Part shown: positions 11,858 to 23,580 of the stretch, piece by piece
How positions within the stretch are numbered: position 1 is the first letter of the stretch
How the letters are laid out: the number at the start of each line of letters is the position of its first letter
From: Congeria kusceri
Taxonomy: Eukaryota > Mollusca > Bivalvia > Myida > Dreissenidae
Length of the DNA stretch: 64,000 nt
Direction of reading: 5' to 3'
Assembly (NCBI GenBank): GCA_027627225.1
Contig: JAPFQT010000079.1
Location: 248,001 to 312,000 of the forward strand
Translations under genes and position numbers: made by a program
Notes under the pieces: model-generated
Told to the model about the DNA's origin: nothing
The model's input: the letters and a program-made list of their open reading frames with translations, nothing else
The model's database searches: none

Positions 11858-12971
11858 GGGTAGGTAGCTAGGTAGGTAGATAGGTAGGTAGGTAGGTAGG
11901 TAGGTAGACAGGTAGGTAGGTAGGTAGGTAGGTAGACAGGTAGGAAGGTAGGTAGGTAGGTAGGTAGGTAGGTAGGTAGGTAGGTAGGTAGGTAGGTAGG
12001 TAGGTAGGTAGGTAGGTAGGTAGATAGGTAGGTAGGTAGGTAGGTAGGTAGGTAGGTAGGTAGGTAGGTAGGAAGGTAGGTAGGTAGGTAGGTAGGTAGG
12101 TAGGTAGGTAGACAGGTAGGTAGGTAGGTAGGTAGGTAGGTAGGTAGATAGGTAGGTAGGTAGGTAGGTAGGTAGGTAGGTAGGTAGGTAGGTAGGTAGG
12201 TAGGTAGGTAGGTAGATAGGTAGGTAGATAGGTAGGTAGGTAGGTAGGTAGGTAGGTAGGTAGGTAGGTAGGTAGGTAGGTAGGTAGGTAGGTAGGTAGG
12301 TAGACAGGTAGGTAGGTAGGTAGGTAGGTAGGTAGATAGGTAGGTAGGTAGGTAGGTAGGTAGGTAGGTAGGTAGGTAGGTAGGTAGGTAGGTAGGTAGG
12401 TAGATAGGTAGGTAGGTAGGTAGACAGGTAGGTAGGTAGGTAGGTAGGTAGGTAGGAAGGTAGGTAGGTAGGTAGGTAGGTAGGTAGGTAGGTAGGTAGG
12501 TAGGTAGGTAGGTAGGTAGGTAGGTAGGTAGGTAGGTAGGTAGGTAGATAGGTAGGTAGGTAGGTAGGTAGGTAGGTAGGTAGGTAGGTAGGTAGGTAGA
12601 CAGGTAGGTAGGTAGGTAGGTAGGTAGACAGGTAGGAAGGTAGGTAGGTAGGTAGGTAGGTAGGTAGGTAGGTAGGTAGGTAGGTAGGTAGGTAGGTAGG
12701 TAGGTAGGTAGATAGGTAGGTAGGTAGGTAGGTAGGTAGGTAGGTAGGTAGATAGGTAGGTAGATAGGTAGGTAGGTAGGTAGGTAGGTAGACAGGTAGG
12801 TAGGTAGGTAGGTAGGTAGATAGGTAGGTAGGTAGGTAGGTAGGTAGGTAGGTAGGTAGGTAGGTAGGTAGATAGGTAGGTAGGTAGGTAGGTAGGTAGG
12901 TAGGTAGGTAGGTAGGTAGGTAGGTAGGTAGGTAGGTAGGTAGGTAGGTAGGTAGACAGGTAGGAAGGTAG
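11858..12971. repeat. (GGTA)n microsatellite of about 1.1 kb
   Basis: Nearly uninterrupted GGTA repeats (about 275 copies), punctuated by single-base variants GATA, GACA and GGAA at irregular but recurring spacing. Repeated interruption patterns suggest expansion of larger blocks as well as single-step slippage. The true length may be uncertain in any assembly. Confidence 0.97.
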
Positions 12972-13000
12972 CGATTTTTTTTAAATTTTATAATATAAAA

Positions 13001-13184
13001 TGCATGTGCGTAAAGTGTCGTCCCTGATTAGCCAGTGCAGTCCGCACAGGCTAATCCAGGACGACACTTTACGCTGTAATGGTATTTTCTGCTTCAAGGA
13101 AGTCTCTTCTAAACATAAATCCACTGTAGGTGGAATGTGCCGTCCCGCAGAGGATAATCCGGGAAGACACTTTACGCACATGCA
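13001..13184. mobile_element. MITE with perfect 19-bp terminal inverted repeats
   Basis: The 19 bp TGCATGTGCGTAAAGTGTC at 13,001-13,019 is exactly the reverse complement of 13,166-13,184. Inside, TAAAGTGTCGTCC (13,011) pairs with GGACGACACTTTA (about 13,060-13,072), so the left part is a second, nested palindrome. This matches a short repeat I remember as abundant in bivalve genomes. It sits 30 bp after the (GGTA)n array. The GATTAGCC and GGCTAATCC arms also pair. Confidence 0.8.
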
Positions 13185-13304
13185 TTAAGACCAGTTTTCT
13201 CACGAAGCGCGTCAATTATTAAGTTAATAGTTAACTTTAAATTTAAGAGTCTAAAACTGAATAAGTATTCAAAATATACCTGTAATATCCGTTAACTTTG
13301 TTTG

Positions 13305-13805
13305 GAAGTACAGAACAGAACAGAATAATTTATTAAAGTCTCACTTCTATACATTCATGGTAAAAATACACATAAAATAATAACAGAGTTATGAGAGACT
13401 ATTTAAGATCAAATACAATCAAATTTAAAACACTTACGATTAAAACCCTTTGACATGTTGTCAGTCCTGGTGCAATAAAGATTGCCGACAATGTGCATAT
13501 AAAATACATATTTACAACTATTGCATAGATTCTATTCACATCATTACCACATTTAGCGTTAGTTTCTATACATATAAACACGTCTCAATTTTAAGATTTC
13601 ATGACAAGTTATGGCACTTGTATTTAGCAATATTTTCGTCGGACAGTAGGAATGAAAGTTTTTCGGTAGCTAAAAATGAGTTGAAATCAGTATTCATAAG
13701 TCTGCCTTTAACATTGATACATTCTTAAATCATACAGCGGGCAATTTAGTACGACATGTTGTTCGTCCTCAATACGTTTTTTACATTGAAGAAAAGTACA
13801 TGCTA
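13305..13805 (-). pseudogene. 3' end of a degenerate non-LTR retrotransposon (LINE)
   Basis: Minus-strand translation from about 13,800 reads CTFLQC, then RIEDEQHVVLNCPLYDLR. This is the C-terminal zinc-knuckle-like motif (Cx3-4C, then H and C) that follows the reverse transcriptase in many animal LINEs. Downstream the frame is broken by stops. The element ends near 13,311 in repeated TTCTG (plus strand CAGAACAGAACAGAAT), the simple-repeat 3' tail seen in molluscan LINEs of this kind. Only the last part of ORF2 and the tail are present, as in a typical 5'-truncated insertion. No reverse transcriptase core is visible. The clade cannot be set from this fragment. Confidence 0.55.
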
Positions 13806-13859
13806 TTGAAAGAAAACAGGTATTTAACCGAAAACATGTTATAATTACAAAATGAAAAT

Positions 13860-14640
13860 AAAAGACGAAATAAATGAAATTTTATAGGGTCTAGGCATTT
13901 TTAAGGGTAGATCGTGCAACCTGAAACAAACATATTTTTACACCTAATAGAAAGTTGCAATCCGGACCAACAGTCCAGCCGTCAATGACTGTAGTACTTC
14001 GAGTCGTATGCCTGGAAACGAAGTCGATCAAGCGAAGTAGTGACCCGTGCTGTCCAAAGCGCGGATTCATATCAACTTTATTACTAAGGCCACTACTAAT
14101 TTTCAAGTGCTTCGAAAGTGTCATCAATGACCACCTTTAATATAATAAAATAATGTTTTGGCAACTGTTTATAGAAAAAGGCACTTAATAAAGTTAACAA
14201 AGTTTTTGTATAATATGTATATGTTAATATAGGCTTTTCAGTGAAATATCGAATGTTATCGGTGAAATAAAATTATATATTTTCACTGTTGGAGCTGTTT
14301 AAATATAAGATTTTATATTTTCATAACATAAAACGGACTATTTTTCCATAGATAACATCGATCTACAAGTAGTGGTTTACGACCCTTGGCAAAAAGATAT
14401 ACATGTACAGTATTTACTTGCATGTGTTTACATACAACACGCTATAAAATTCGACAGAATCATAATTTAGCGACAACTACTTACACAATATGGCACCTTT
14501 TTCCCACCATACTAACAATTGACGGTTTTGGAATAATTTATGATGTCATTATTATGACGTCAAAATACACGAACTTGTGACGTTCAAGCTTATCTCGCGC
14601 AATTTAATTTATTTATTGTCCAAAGGCATAAAATAAAATT
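13860..14640. other. Unique stretch, nothing firmly recognised
   Basis: AT-rich DNA with a less AT-rich island at about 13,900-14,130 that is open on both strands for about 60-80 codons. Neither translation resembles a family I know. Confidence 0.5.
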
Positions 14641-14647
14641 AGAATGT

Positions 14648-14789
14648 GTTGATTTCGGTGTAAGATCGTATTTTATTTCACTCGTGATCATAGAAAAAAT
14701 ATTTTTTCACTAGTGGCTTCACCACTCGTAAAAATATCATTTTCCATGAAAACTCGTGCAATAAAATACGATCTTACACCGAAGTCAAC
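14648..14789. mobile_element. Fold-back (hairpin) element
   Basis: The stretch from 14,648 (GTTGATTTCGGTGTAAGATC, then GTATTTTATTTC) is the near-perfect reverse complement of 14,758-14,789 (ATACGATCTTACACCGAAGT). Arms are about 32 bp with one or two mismatches, and the intervening sequence also pairs partly (CACTCGTGATCAT with ACTCGTG near the right arm). Size and structure fit a small non-autonomous fold-back transposon. No target duplication was identified. Confidence 0.6.
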
Positions 14790-15426
14790 AAATATCTGTA
14801 CAGCTTTACTAGATCTACTGCATTTTTTTGATACACTTTTAAATGTCTCCTCCAAAGTTAGTAAAATAATTTATCAAGAAAAAAATGATGCATATTAAAT
14901 AACAAGAGAGATCCTGACTGGCATATAAAAAAACTATTGTTTGTTTTTCGACTGAAATGCGATTTTAAGATAAATGAACCTTAATTTTGAAAATGTTATT
15001 GTTGATATACCATCGATACGCCCTTTCAAGTATGAAATAATGTAAAAATGTCTTGACCTAAACGGTTGTAACATTAGATTACAAACAAAAAATTGCTATC
15101 TAATCTCAATGTGAACTGACAATTTGTTAATGTGTGAGCTATTTACATTTCTGCCAAATAAAAAAGTAACATTACTGTTATGCTCTTTGCTGCCAAATTG
15201 CTAAAAATTGCCACTTAAGATATAACAATTTCTGGTTAAAACAATAATCCATACTTATTTTGTTATATGTGCATAACTTACACTATCCAAGATGTAGTGG
15301 CCTTAACATGATGCATACAGCTATTTAAAAAATACTCTTCGAATTATATCTCTGTTCAACAGAAAACTTGTTTACCTGACAGAAACAGATTGTCTTGTAA
15401 GACTGTTTTCGTTGTATTTGTTTTAG

Positions 15427-18339
15427 ATGAAAGCAGCATTCAAGCGCTGTATCGAAATAGTGACGTTTCCTGGCCAAAAAAGGTAAAATCAGTTATTCAA
15501 AATGATGGTGACATAAAACATACAAGTTCAATCCATTGTAAAGAACTGATCAGGATATATAAAGGTGAACACTCACAAAAAATTAACATTCATGTATGAC
15601 GCTGTATTACACTAAATACATTCAGATTTGAAACAAAGTAATGATTATTTTACTTGAATATCGTTGTTTTGTACACTTAAGTTGCTATAACACGAAATGT
15701 AATTTTGGAAGCATTGTTTTAATTTCTTGTTCATCTAGTATATGCTTCATCCTTTATAGCAAAGATAAGTGGCTGCAACGCCTCTGTGAATTTGTAACAA
15801 AGAACAATTTCCCAAGATTGAAGGGTTAAGGATTCGGTGTTTTTTCACAAACGGTATGCCTTCGCCATTTTCATGTGTTTTGTCTTCAACTGAAACCTTA
15901 TTTGTCCTGAAAGCACATTACATTTTGTCAGAGTTATGGTCCCTTTTCGACTTGGATTTCCAGAACACACGTTTCCGGACAAGAACTCATGAAAGGCTTG
16001 ACATATTCAAATAATGGTTGGTACACATGTGTAAAATCATAAAATACAAGTCAAAGCTCGTTTTTGGTTACAAACCATTTCATGTTGGCTGAGTTATGAC
16101 TTTTCTACTTAGTTTTCCTAAAAACTGTTTCCGGAATCTTGAAAGGATTCACATATTTAAATCTTAGGTACTTACGTGTAACATCATACGAAACAGGACA
16201 ATTTCGCCTTTGGTTAAAAAACAAAACAAATGGTGAGCGCCTTATGGCCTCTATTGAACTTAAACTTTTCCAAAGACAATGTTTTTGGATGATAAACTAT
16301 GAAGGGCTATACAGAATAAAATCATTTTACTTCGCAGGTGTAACAGCATAAAAACAGGTCGATTTTGACTTTGACATATTTATTTTTTAGATACTTGTAC
16401 GTGTAACATCATAAAATACAGCTAAAGCTAGACTTTGGTTACAAACCACTGTTAAAGTTGACAGAGTTATGGCTCCTATTGAACATAAGTGTGTCCAAAT
16501 ACACTGTTAAACACTCATAAATTAAAGCATTCCCTTTTGTCTATTTCTTTCAAATAGATGCCATAGTTTTGTGACAAGGCCATATGGGTGCGGATTATTC
16601 TTCATTCATGTGACAATTCTTGTTATGATTTTGTTCTTTCAGGCTCTTTTGATGGTAGAACAAAACGTCAAAGATAGATTTGTGAAGAAATTAGGGTAAT
16701 TTGATTATGTTTCTAGTGTGCATATTAGCTTAAATACCCAGATAAAATGAGCATTATTTTTTTAACATTAAATTTGAAACGTTTTGTAGCTCAATAACAT
16801 GAAATGAGCTTACGCTTGTATGTTTGATGCACTGGTATTCTTGTTTGGCGACGTTGATTGGTTTGAAAATGTAAATCAATATACCACATTCTTGTCCGCT
16901 CTCTAAGTCGACTGTTTAATCTAATATTCGCTAAACGTAATAAGAAGCTTGTGGGCATGCATTCCCAGTAAAGTTCGATATTTAGCCAAATTGACCCATT
17001 AACTGCAGAGTTATGGCCCTTGAATAATTCGTGTTGGCCTTTTTAGCATTGGCCCTCTTGAAGTCCAACAGTTTTCATCTAATTTTCCCAACCTTTGCAT
17101 TTTAAAGATTACTTATGTCCAAGAAAGGGCACTACTATCGTGTTGCTACGATCTGTGTTGTTTTTTCATTAAAAATACATACACTGACATAGTAATATTA
17201 AATATGCCAGCTGTAGGTTTGTAAATCGTGCTGTAAATGAGCATATTTATAAAGGTCTGTGTATTTCTTGTTGGTGTCCAACTAAATATTCTTATTATTA
17301 TGTGTATTTCAGTGATTTTATATTTATTTATTTCAGCCCATTTACAATTCAAGCCAACAAATATTACGCAAACTGCAGCCTTAAACGGATGTTTTCCACA
17401 GATAGGCTGTAAGTTCTTTGTGGATATATTTGTTTCATATCTGGCAACTGTGCATATGTAAATCAAATCAATTTTGTAATTATTAAAGTATCTAAAATAA
17501 ATCAAATTTGGCAATTTATAACGTTAATAAAAATATACTTTTTGTTTTAGTTTATTTTAGTTTGGTGTACATATTATTGGGTACACGTATCAGCTTAACA
17601 ATGTCAGATTTATTACTAATATTTTTCTTGTTTTTATATTACAGGCAAGCTTACGAGTATGTCAGCCTGGTTTGTTTAAAGAACCCTTAGTGGCTATACT
17701 TGAAAACTGTAAATAAATACTACGTGTTTGTTTGGTAAAGTGCCGTGTAAATACATAACACATCAAAATTGCATTTATGAAAAAATCATGAAGTTTTGGA
17801 ACGTTGCACCAGTTTTGAACTGTTGTGTAGAAAGCTAAACACGATTATATTTAAAAATCCTATATTATTTGTTAGTCAACTGAAAACCTATTCGGCTCTG
17901 AAGAATATGAAAGTGGTATTAATTTCTAAAAGAATAAGAAAATGTATGAAAGTTGTTTCAGCAATAACTGAAGATTGTGAAATGGTTTGTTAAACAATGG
18001 GAAGCTTCCTGAATTATTTTTGTAAAAAGTACGCACGTTTCATAATTTAGTTAAAGCATATATATATACCAAAACAAATCAAGTTATCATGTGTCTGTAT
18101 CTTTTTACATAAAAACTCTAATTCTCTGCTCGTAGATTACGTTTTTATTAAATATTCACTGTTCTAAGTGTGTTTTACGTAGATAAACAAAAAAAATGCA
18201 ACACTTGCCTGACCGTTAACACATCACTTCTATCAAATGTTAACATTGTTTGTGTAATTTTACAGGTGAAGTCAAGCTCCTTTCCGAAGGAAGGAAAACC
18301 TTACTGAAAGCACTTGCCGATGGACTGAACACATTTTAG
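15427..18339 (+). other. Weak candidate exons of an unidentified gene
   Basis: Several short open segments carry good splice signals. 15,427-15,482 follows TTTTAG and precedes GTAAAA; it encodes ESSIQALYRNSDVSWPKK. 15,760-15,828 follows TTTATAG; it encodes KDKWLQRLCEFVTKNNFPRL and then ends. 16,643-16,695 follows TTTCAG and precedes GTAATT (ALLMVEQNVKDRFVKKLG), and is in phase with a segment from 17,645 after TTACAG. 18,266-18,339 follows TTTTACAG and encodes EVKLLSEGRKTLLKALADGL, then stops after NTF. None resembles a family I can name, and chance is a serious alternative in AT-rich DNA. Confidence 0.22.
15935..16510. repeat. Diverged ~150-220 bp direct repeats
   Basis: Three or four diverged copies of a segment around GAGTTATGGCxCC, TTGGTTACAAACCA and TGTAACATCATAAAA. 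They occur near 15,940, 16,090, 16,240 and 16,460. GAGTTATGGCCCTTGAA also appears at 17,009. This looks like the inside of a dispersed invertebrate repeat with internal subrepeats, of the same style as those at 40.2 and 58.4 kb. Confidence 0.5.
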
Positions 18340-19680
18340 TTTATGTTATGTACTTTATGTATAGTTGATAACTAGATCAGCAGCTAACCTGCTTTATCAC
18401 TCTATTTTCAAACAACTAAACATATCATATTCAATTATCCAAGAAGAAAATGATAACAACTTTAACAAGATATCAAGTTAGTAATCAAATCAGTGAAAAT
18501 GCATTAATGCTTTATGTGTGTCAGTTTAACTTCACAGGCGTGAAGTCAAAGCATGAATTACAAGGTGAGAGTCTCCAAAACTGATTTCTTCCAACTGACA
18601 GTACTGGTAGACACGTATCAGTTGATTAATGTGGGACTTATACATGCGCTTAATTTTATACATTTCACTGTGGGAGAAAGCACAGTTTCCACAGGTACAT
18701 AGAGTTAAGAACCAACATCATAGCGTATATTTGTATAAATTTGTTTTATGCTCACTTCCTTAAATGGTGCGCTGTTCAACCTTTAATAGAGCAGTCACAA
18801 AAAATGTGAATTTGAGAAATAGTATTTGATGTTTACTGTGAAATATTATATGTTCATACTCCTAGCAGTTTAAAAATACATGTATGGCATTTTATTTGTG
18901 TATATGATAGTATTAATTATTACAACTATTATTTATTTTAATTGTCTGCTTTATTTAGTTAAATGCAACATCGACATACAGAAGTATATTTTCTATACAT
19001 TTTAATAATTGATAATATGACAAGTTATTTCTGTAACTGTAAACGTTCTTAATTTCATTATTATTATTGTAACAAATGTCTATGTATTTCTATATTGTTA
19101 TTACATAATACATACTGCACTGTCTTTTTATTCATAATATATCAGTCACTTTGTACAACAATATATTGCATTAATACGCCCATGTTTTGGTGTTTGTATA
19201 TAGGAAAAACATGACACTGCATGAGAACCTATTGAATATATTTGAAGTAAATATAAGACAATGATAGACAGATGTGCATGTGGTAATTAGTTATTTATTT
19301 ACCGTGAAGCAATAGACTGGGGAACTAGTAGAGTAAGTTGTTGTTTTTTCCTTTGAGTCTAGCTGTTTGTTTGTTCTCATCTAAGTTAAAGGAACACTAT
19401 CTTAACTACGTAACTTGTTTAATTGCATTGGAAGCCTAAAATACTCTACACATGTGCATACTATGCATAAAATAAAAACTTAAGTATGAGTTTTATAAAT
19501 TATTATGTTGACAGTTGCATATGTGTAAGATATGAACTATATTTATGGTCTCTATGACTATCCCTTTGACTTACTACAACGACTATCAGCTTTTGTTAAT
19601 TATTCATTTCCGTTCATAAATAAGATTCAGTGTGTGGCATAAATAACCTCTTCAATAACATGTTTGTTGTTTATAAGGTA
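16700..19680. other. AT-rich stretch, nothing further recognised
   Basis: Apart from the weak exon candidates noted separately, I see no gene, RNA or structured repeat. Open frames here are short and of low complexity. Confidence 0.5.
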
Positions 19681-19683
19681 TTA

Positions 19684-20148
19684 AGCTCACCTGAACCAAA
19701 TTGCTCAAGGGTAAGATATAGTGGTCATCACTGTCGGTCGTCCATTGTTCGTCGTCCGTCGTCATTAAAATTACTTTTAACAACTTGTCAAGGCATTTAT
19801 CCATGAAGCTGAAAGCTATTTCCCATCCGCATGTCTGAACATTGAAAGGGTATGTTACAAATTGACATATATTATATAGGCATATTGGTCCGCTCATATG
19901 AGTACAAGTCATTAAACACTATATATGTTTTTGTTTAAAACACATTCTATTTTCTTTTGCTTTTGGTTTTCTTCTATGTCTTGCCAAAGTCTTGTTATGA
20001 TCCCACTTAATGTCGATTACTAATTATAGTTAGTCAGAAAATGTTATATTTTATGTAAGAGGAGACAACCAAATAGTAAGCGGAGATAACGAATTATTGG
20101 CAACAAAAAGTTAGTTGTCGGTAAACCTCATTCATACTTAGGTGAGCG
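19684..20148. mobile_element. Small dispersed element with AGCTCACCT / AGGTGAGC ends
   Basis: It starts AGCTCACCTGAACC, followed by GTAAGATATAGTGGTCATCA and GTCGTCCGTCGTC, and ends TTAGGTGAGCGACCAC about 460 bp later. GCTCACCT and AGGTGAGC form a short inverted pair. I remember this beginning (GCTCACCTGA, then GTGGTC and GTCCGTCGTC) as one of the commonest dispersed repeats in bivalves. A second member starts at 58,452. Non-coding. Confidence 0.55.
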
Positions 20149-20280
20149 ACCACGAACACTTTGACTATCTTGTTTAGAAACACTCATCTGTATCCACTGG
20201 GTACGCTGTTATTACAGAGTATGCAACACATTTTAACCAGACAGACATAGCTATTTTGATAAATGATAATAATAATAATT

Positions 20281-20317
20281 AATTGACCAGTAGACAGCGA
20301 GGAGATAGCTCCGCCCA
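20281..20317 (+). repeat. Left terminal inverted repeat of the transposon
   Basis: AATTGACCAGTAGACAGC, then an 11-bp segment absent from the other end, then CTCCGCCCAC. It pairs with 25,370-25,396. Confidence 0.75.
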
Positions 20318-20358
20318 CTGATCATGTGACCAAACCCTTGGAAACCTTTGTCGACAAA

Positions 20359-23300
20359 ATGGCCGACACGATATCGTTGAGTGCTATTCCCAACGCGTTT
20401 GGCGAACATTTATTGTAATATAAGCCGTCATTGCGACAAAGAATTCAAGGGCGAAAGTTTGCGAATGAGTCGTACGGTGCCTTTGTGAATTTTTATAAAG
20501 GTTTGGATACGGAAATCTTGGTTAAAGCCGGGGTTTATCGAAGCCAGAGGCGTAATGACGATGCGCATAAAATCAACTTGTCGGTGGAGGGAGATTCGAT
20601 TTCGCATGCACTTTGCAGTTGCACGGCAGGGTATGTCAAGTCAACGTGTTCTTTGTTCGTAATTAAATTGTATAAAACCAACATTTAAACAATTAATCAT
20701 AATTAGCTATTGTCGAAAGTTCTTATTGTTCAAAATCATTATGTAAACATTGCATCACTGTGATGATAAAATTGCCGAAACTACATTTGATCTACATTCT
20801 TCAGTACTATATTACAATAATTGATATATTGTACACCACAACGCAGTATAGACAGTATTAATGTTTGCTCCAGCGTTGAAAATGTTTTATCGCATTTAAG
20901 AAATAATTTTCGATTTATCGTTGTTTATCGGTCAATAAACAACGTTATGTAGATATGATGCGTAGGAATTAAATCACAAGGGCGTTAAATCATTCCATTA
21001 CTAACATGAACTGTCAAATTATTTTGCAATTGTAATGAGGAATAGATTTTACTATGCTTAGCTGCGTTAGGAATCTGGAGTACTGTTTTTGTTGTTTATT
21101 GTGTATTTTAGATACTGCCAGAACCAGTTGCCACCATGATGACATCAAAACCCGCAAATAATACTATACTAAGAAAGAAGCGACCACTTGTTGCAGACTT
21201 TACTGATAACAGGTATATACTTTCAAGAACAGTATTAGACTAAGGATAAATAACAATAAGTGTAAAATATATATACTTTTATTTATCTTTTAGATTAACA
21301 CAGCTTTACGAGTCACATTTATGCAACAAGTAAATTATTGATTTCTTTGATTACAAATTAACCAACATGTGTAGTGGTATTTTGCTCTCTTTTTCACACC
21401 AACACATTTCTTATAACATATTTATGACATTTATGACAATTTTTTGGTAGCAAGTATATTTATACATCAGTTTTGTTTTTCAATGTTCTACATTCCCACA
21501 ACATATATATTTTATTTCCAAAAAAAAATTCAGTTGCTGAAGACTGACATTGAACATCTGCAATCACTGGATTGATGCCCAATTGCATATTTGGCGCATG
21601 ATTCTGGTCACAACAGAACTGCCTGTTGACAGCAGAATTTAGGCAGTGCTCTAAGATATCAGGTATATTACATGATTACTAGTCCTATATCAACAATGAC
21701 ATAAATTGCGACAGAAAACACCAAATATTCACATGAAACAGGGAAAGGGCCACACGATTGTCAACTTATTTAAATTTCTACAGACGAGCTATTGCTCGTT
21801 CTACATATACACGATGTTTTGCAATTTGGCGTGTTAATGTTACACCACTGGGTGTTATTTGCGTTGTTTTTGATGTAAATGGTGGAATAAGCAATTTAAG
21901 TCCAAGCATTTTAATTTCGTCCTCAATGAGAAAGCCCTTGTCAAACATAACTGAGTCGCCTTTTTTCAACGTTCCAGCTGTTATTAACTCACGAAGTAAA
22001 TCCAGTTAACCTCTGTGCTTTGTAATTTCCTTGTCGGATATGGAGCCAGAAGAAAGCATAGATATAATTATAAAAGAGCCCCTGGGATCTATGCCAACTA
22101 AACCATTAATTGTAGTGGCCGACTAATCTAAGTAACACTGACTTTGAGATTTTAAAGAGGAAGGTCTTTCTACTTTAATCTCAGTTCCATCTAATATAAC
22201 CATGGTTTCTGGAAATACTTCTTTGAATTTTGGTGGCATATTGTCTATTACCACATCTCTATTAGGCCAAATGGGTACAGATCCAAATCTGAAAAACATA
22301 TAGTTCATCCAATTCCGAAACAATATCCCAGCATCGGGTGGGGTGATACTGAAAAGGTTAGCTAAATGAATAAAGTCCACATTCAAACGCAGTTTAATGA
22401 GCACCATTAAAAACTGGGCTTGAAGCCTCATCAACTTAAAAACTGAAATTCGTTTTGGCACCAGAAACATAAATATATTCATGAATTGTGTGTACACGAA
22501 TCCCGTGTAGTACTGAAAGTTATTTTTAATGGATTAATCTCTCACAGATTCAACGGTCATTGGTTGACTTTGTTGGTAGTTTTTGATTTTGTTCTCTACC
22601 TTGTTTATCACATTTTTGAACTTTAAATGTTCACGTCTAAGTTCTTCATTACACAGTATCTGTGCTGCTAGTTGCCTCTTTAACGAGTTATTTTCAGCTA
22701 TGATTGCCAAAAGCTGCAATGGTGCCACACCAGAATCTGGAAAAAAAGTAATTATATGCTGATATTGTTTATGGGAATGCTACATATTTTGTATAATTAA
22801 TCTATTTCAGTTGCCCCTGGTTGAACAAGCAGACAACTCTGTTGGTCAGTCTTTTCCTTGTGGACATCTGGCCTTTCCAGTGGTTACAGACACTGACCGA
22901 AGCAGGGCTGATGATGAAGACTGGTCAAAAGTTGAGTTGACTTTGTCGGAGGCTGTCCAGTTGGAAAAAAACACAAGACAACATAACAGCTGTGAGTTGT
23001 GGATGGACCAGCGGAAGCACAGAATAACTGCGTCCAATTTCGGCCGCTATGTGAACAGACGCGTGTCTTTCACACAGAAATGTGTGGATTCTGTTCAAAA
23101 ACAGGAGCCATTTAAATCACCGACCACGTCATATGGCTCTGCAAATGAAAAGGTTGCCCGACTGATGTATCAGAAAAAAAACTGGCAATCATGTGCATGA
23201 CTGCGGGCTTGTAGTCAACCCGGCATTCATTGGAGCCATACCCGATGAGAAAGTGTGTGACACCAAGACAATGGAAACGGGTATCCTAGAAATAAAGTGC

Positions 23301-23580
23301 CAGTTTTCCATAAGGGACATGATCATTATGGATGGTATCACTGCCATGAAAAGTCGCACTCAATTCCTTTTGGAAATGGATGAGAACAAAATCAAATTAA
23401 ACAAAAATCATGCATACTTCTTTCAAGTGCAGTGACATTTGTCTGCTACAGTTGCCCAGTTTTGTTATTTTGTAACTTTTACAAAGTGTGAAGTTCTTGT
23501 CGACAGAATTTTTCATGACAAATCTGTCCAGTCTGATATAGTAAAAAAAGCTAGAATGTTGTATAAAACTTTCCAGCTTT
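20359..23580 (+). pseudogene. Transposon gene: SWIM zinc finger plus YqaJ exonuclease, 5 exons, disabled
   Basis: YqaJ is a phage lambda exonuclease-like nuclease fold; in transposons it probably helps process DNA ends. Proposed exons are 20,359-20,630 (donor GTATGT), 21,112-21,212 (GTATAT), 21,294-21,329 (GTAAAT), 21,534-21,662 (GTATAT) and 22,811-23,580, each after an AG acceptor. Exon 1 holds GRKFANESY and the SWIM start HALCSCTAG. Exon 5 holds the nuclease: RITASNFG, NEKVAR, IPDEK, GILEIKCQ and YFFQVQ, so the expected acidic and lysine active-site positions are present. Breaks: an in-frame TAA at 20,416, stops in exon 4, an extra A in the 8-A run at 23,174-23,181 that shifts the frame, and TGA at 23,434 before the domain end near 23,580. 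Splice phase between exons 1 and 2 is unclear. Confidence 0.75.

Noticed and set aside
22811..23580. Cellular or phage-derived recombination gene standing alone
   Set aside because: The YqaJ domain is the last exon of a gene lying between matching TIRs with a transposase, so it belongs to the transposon and is not an isolated acquisition.
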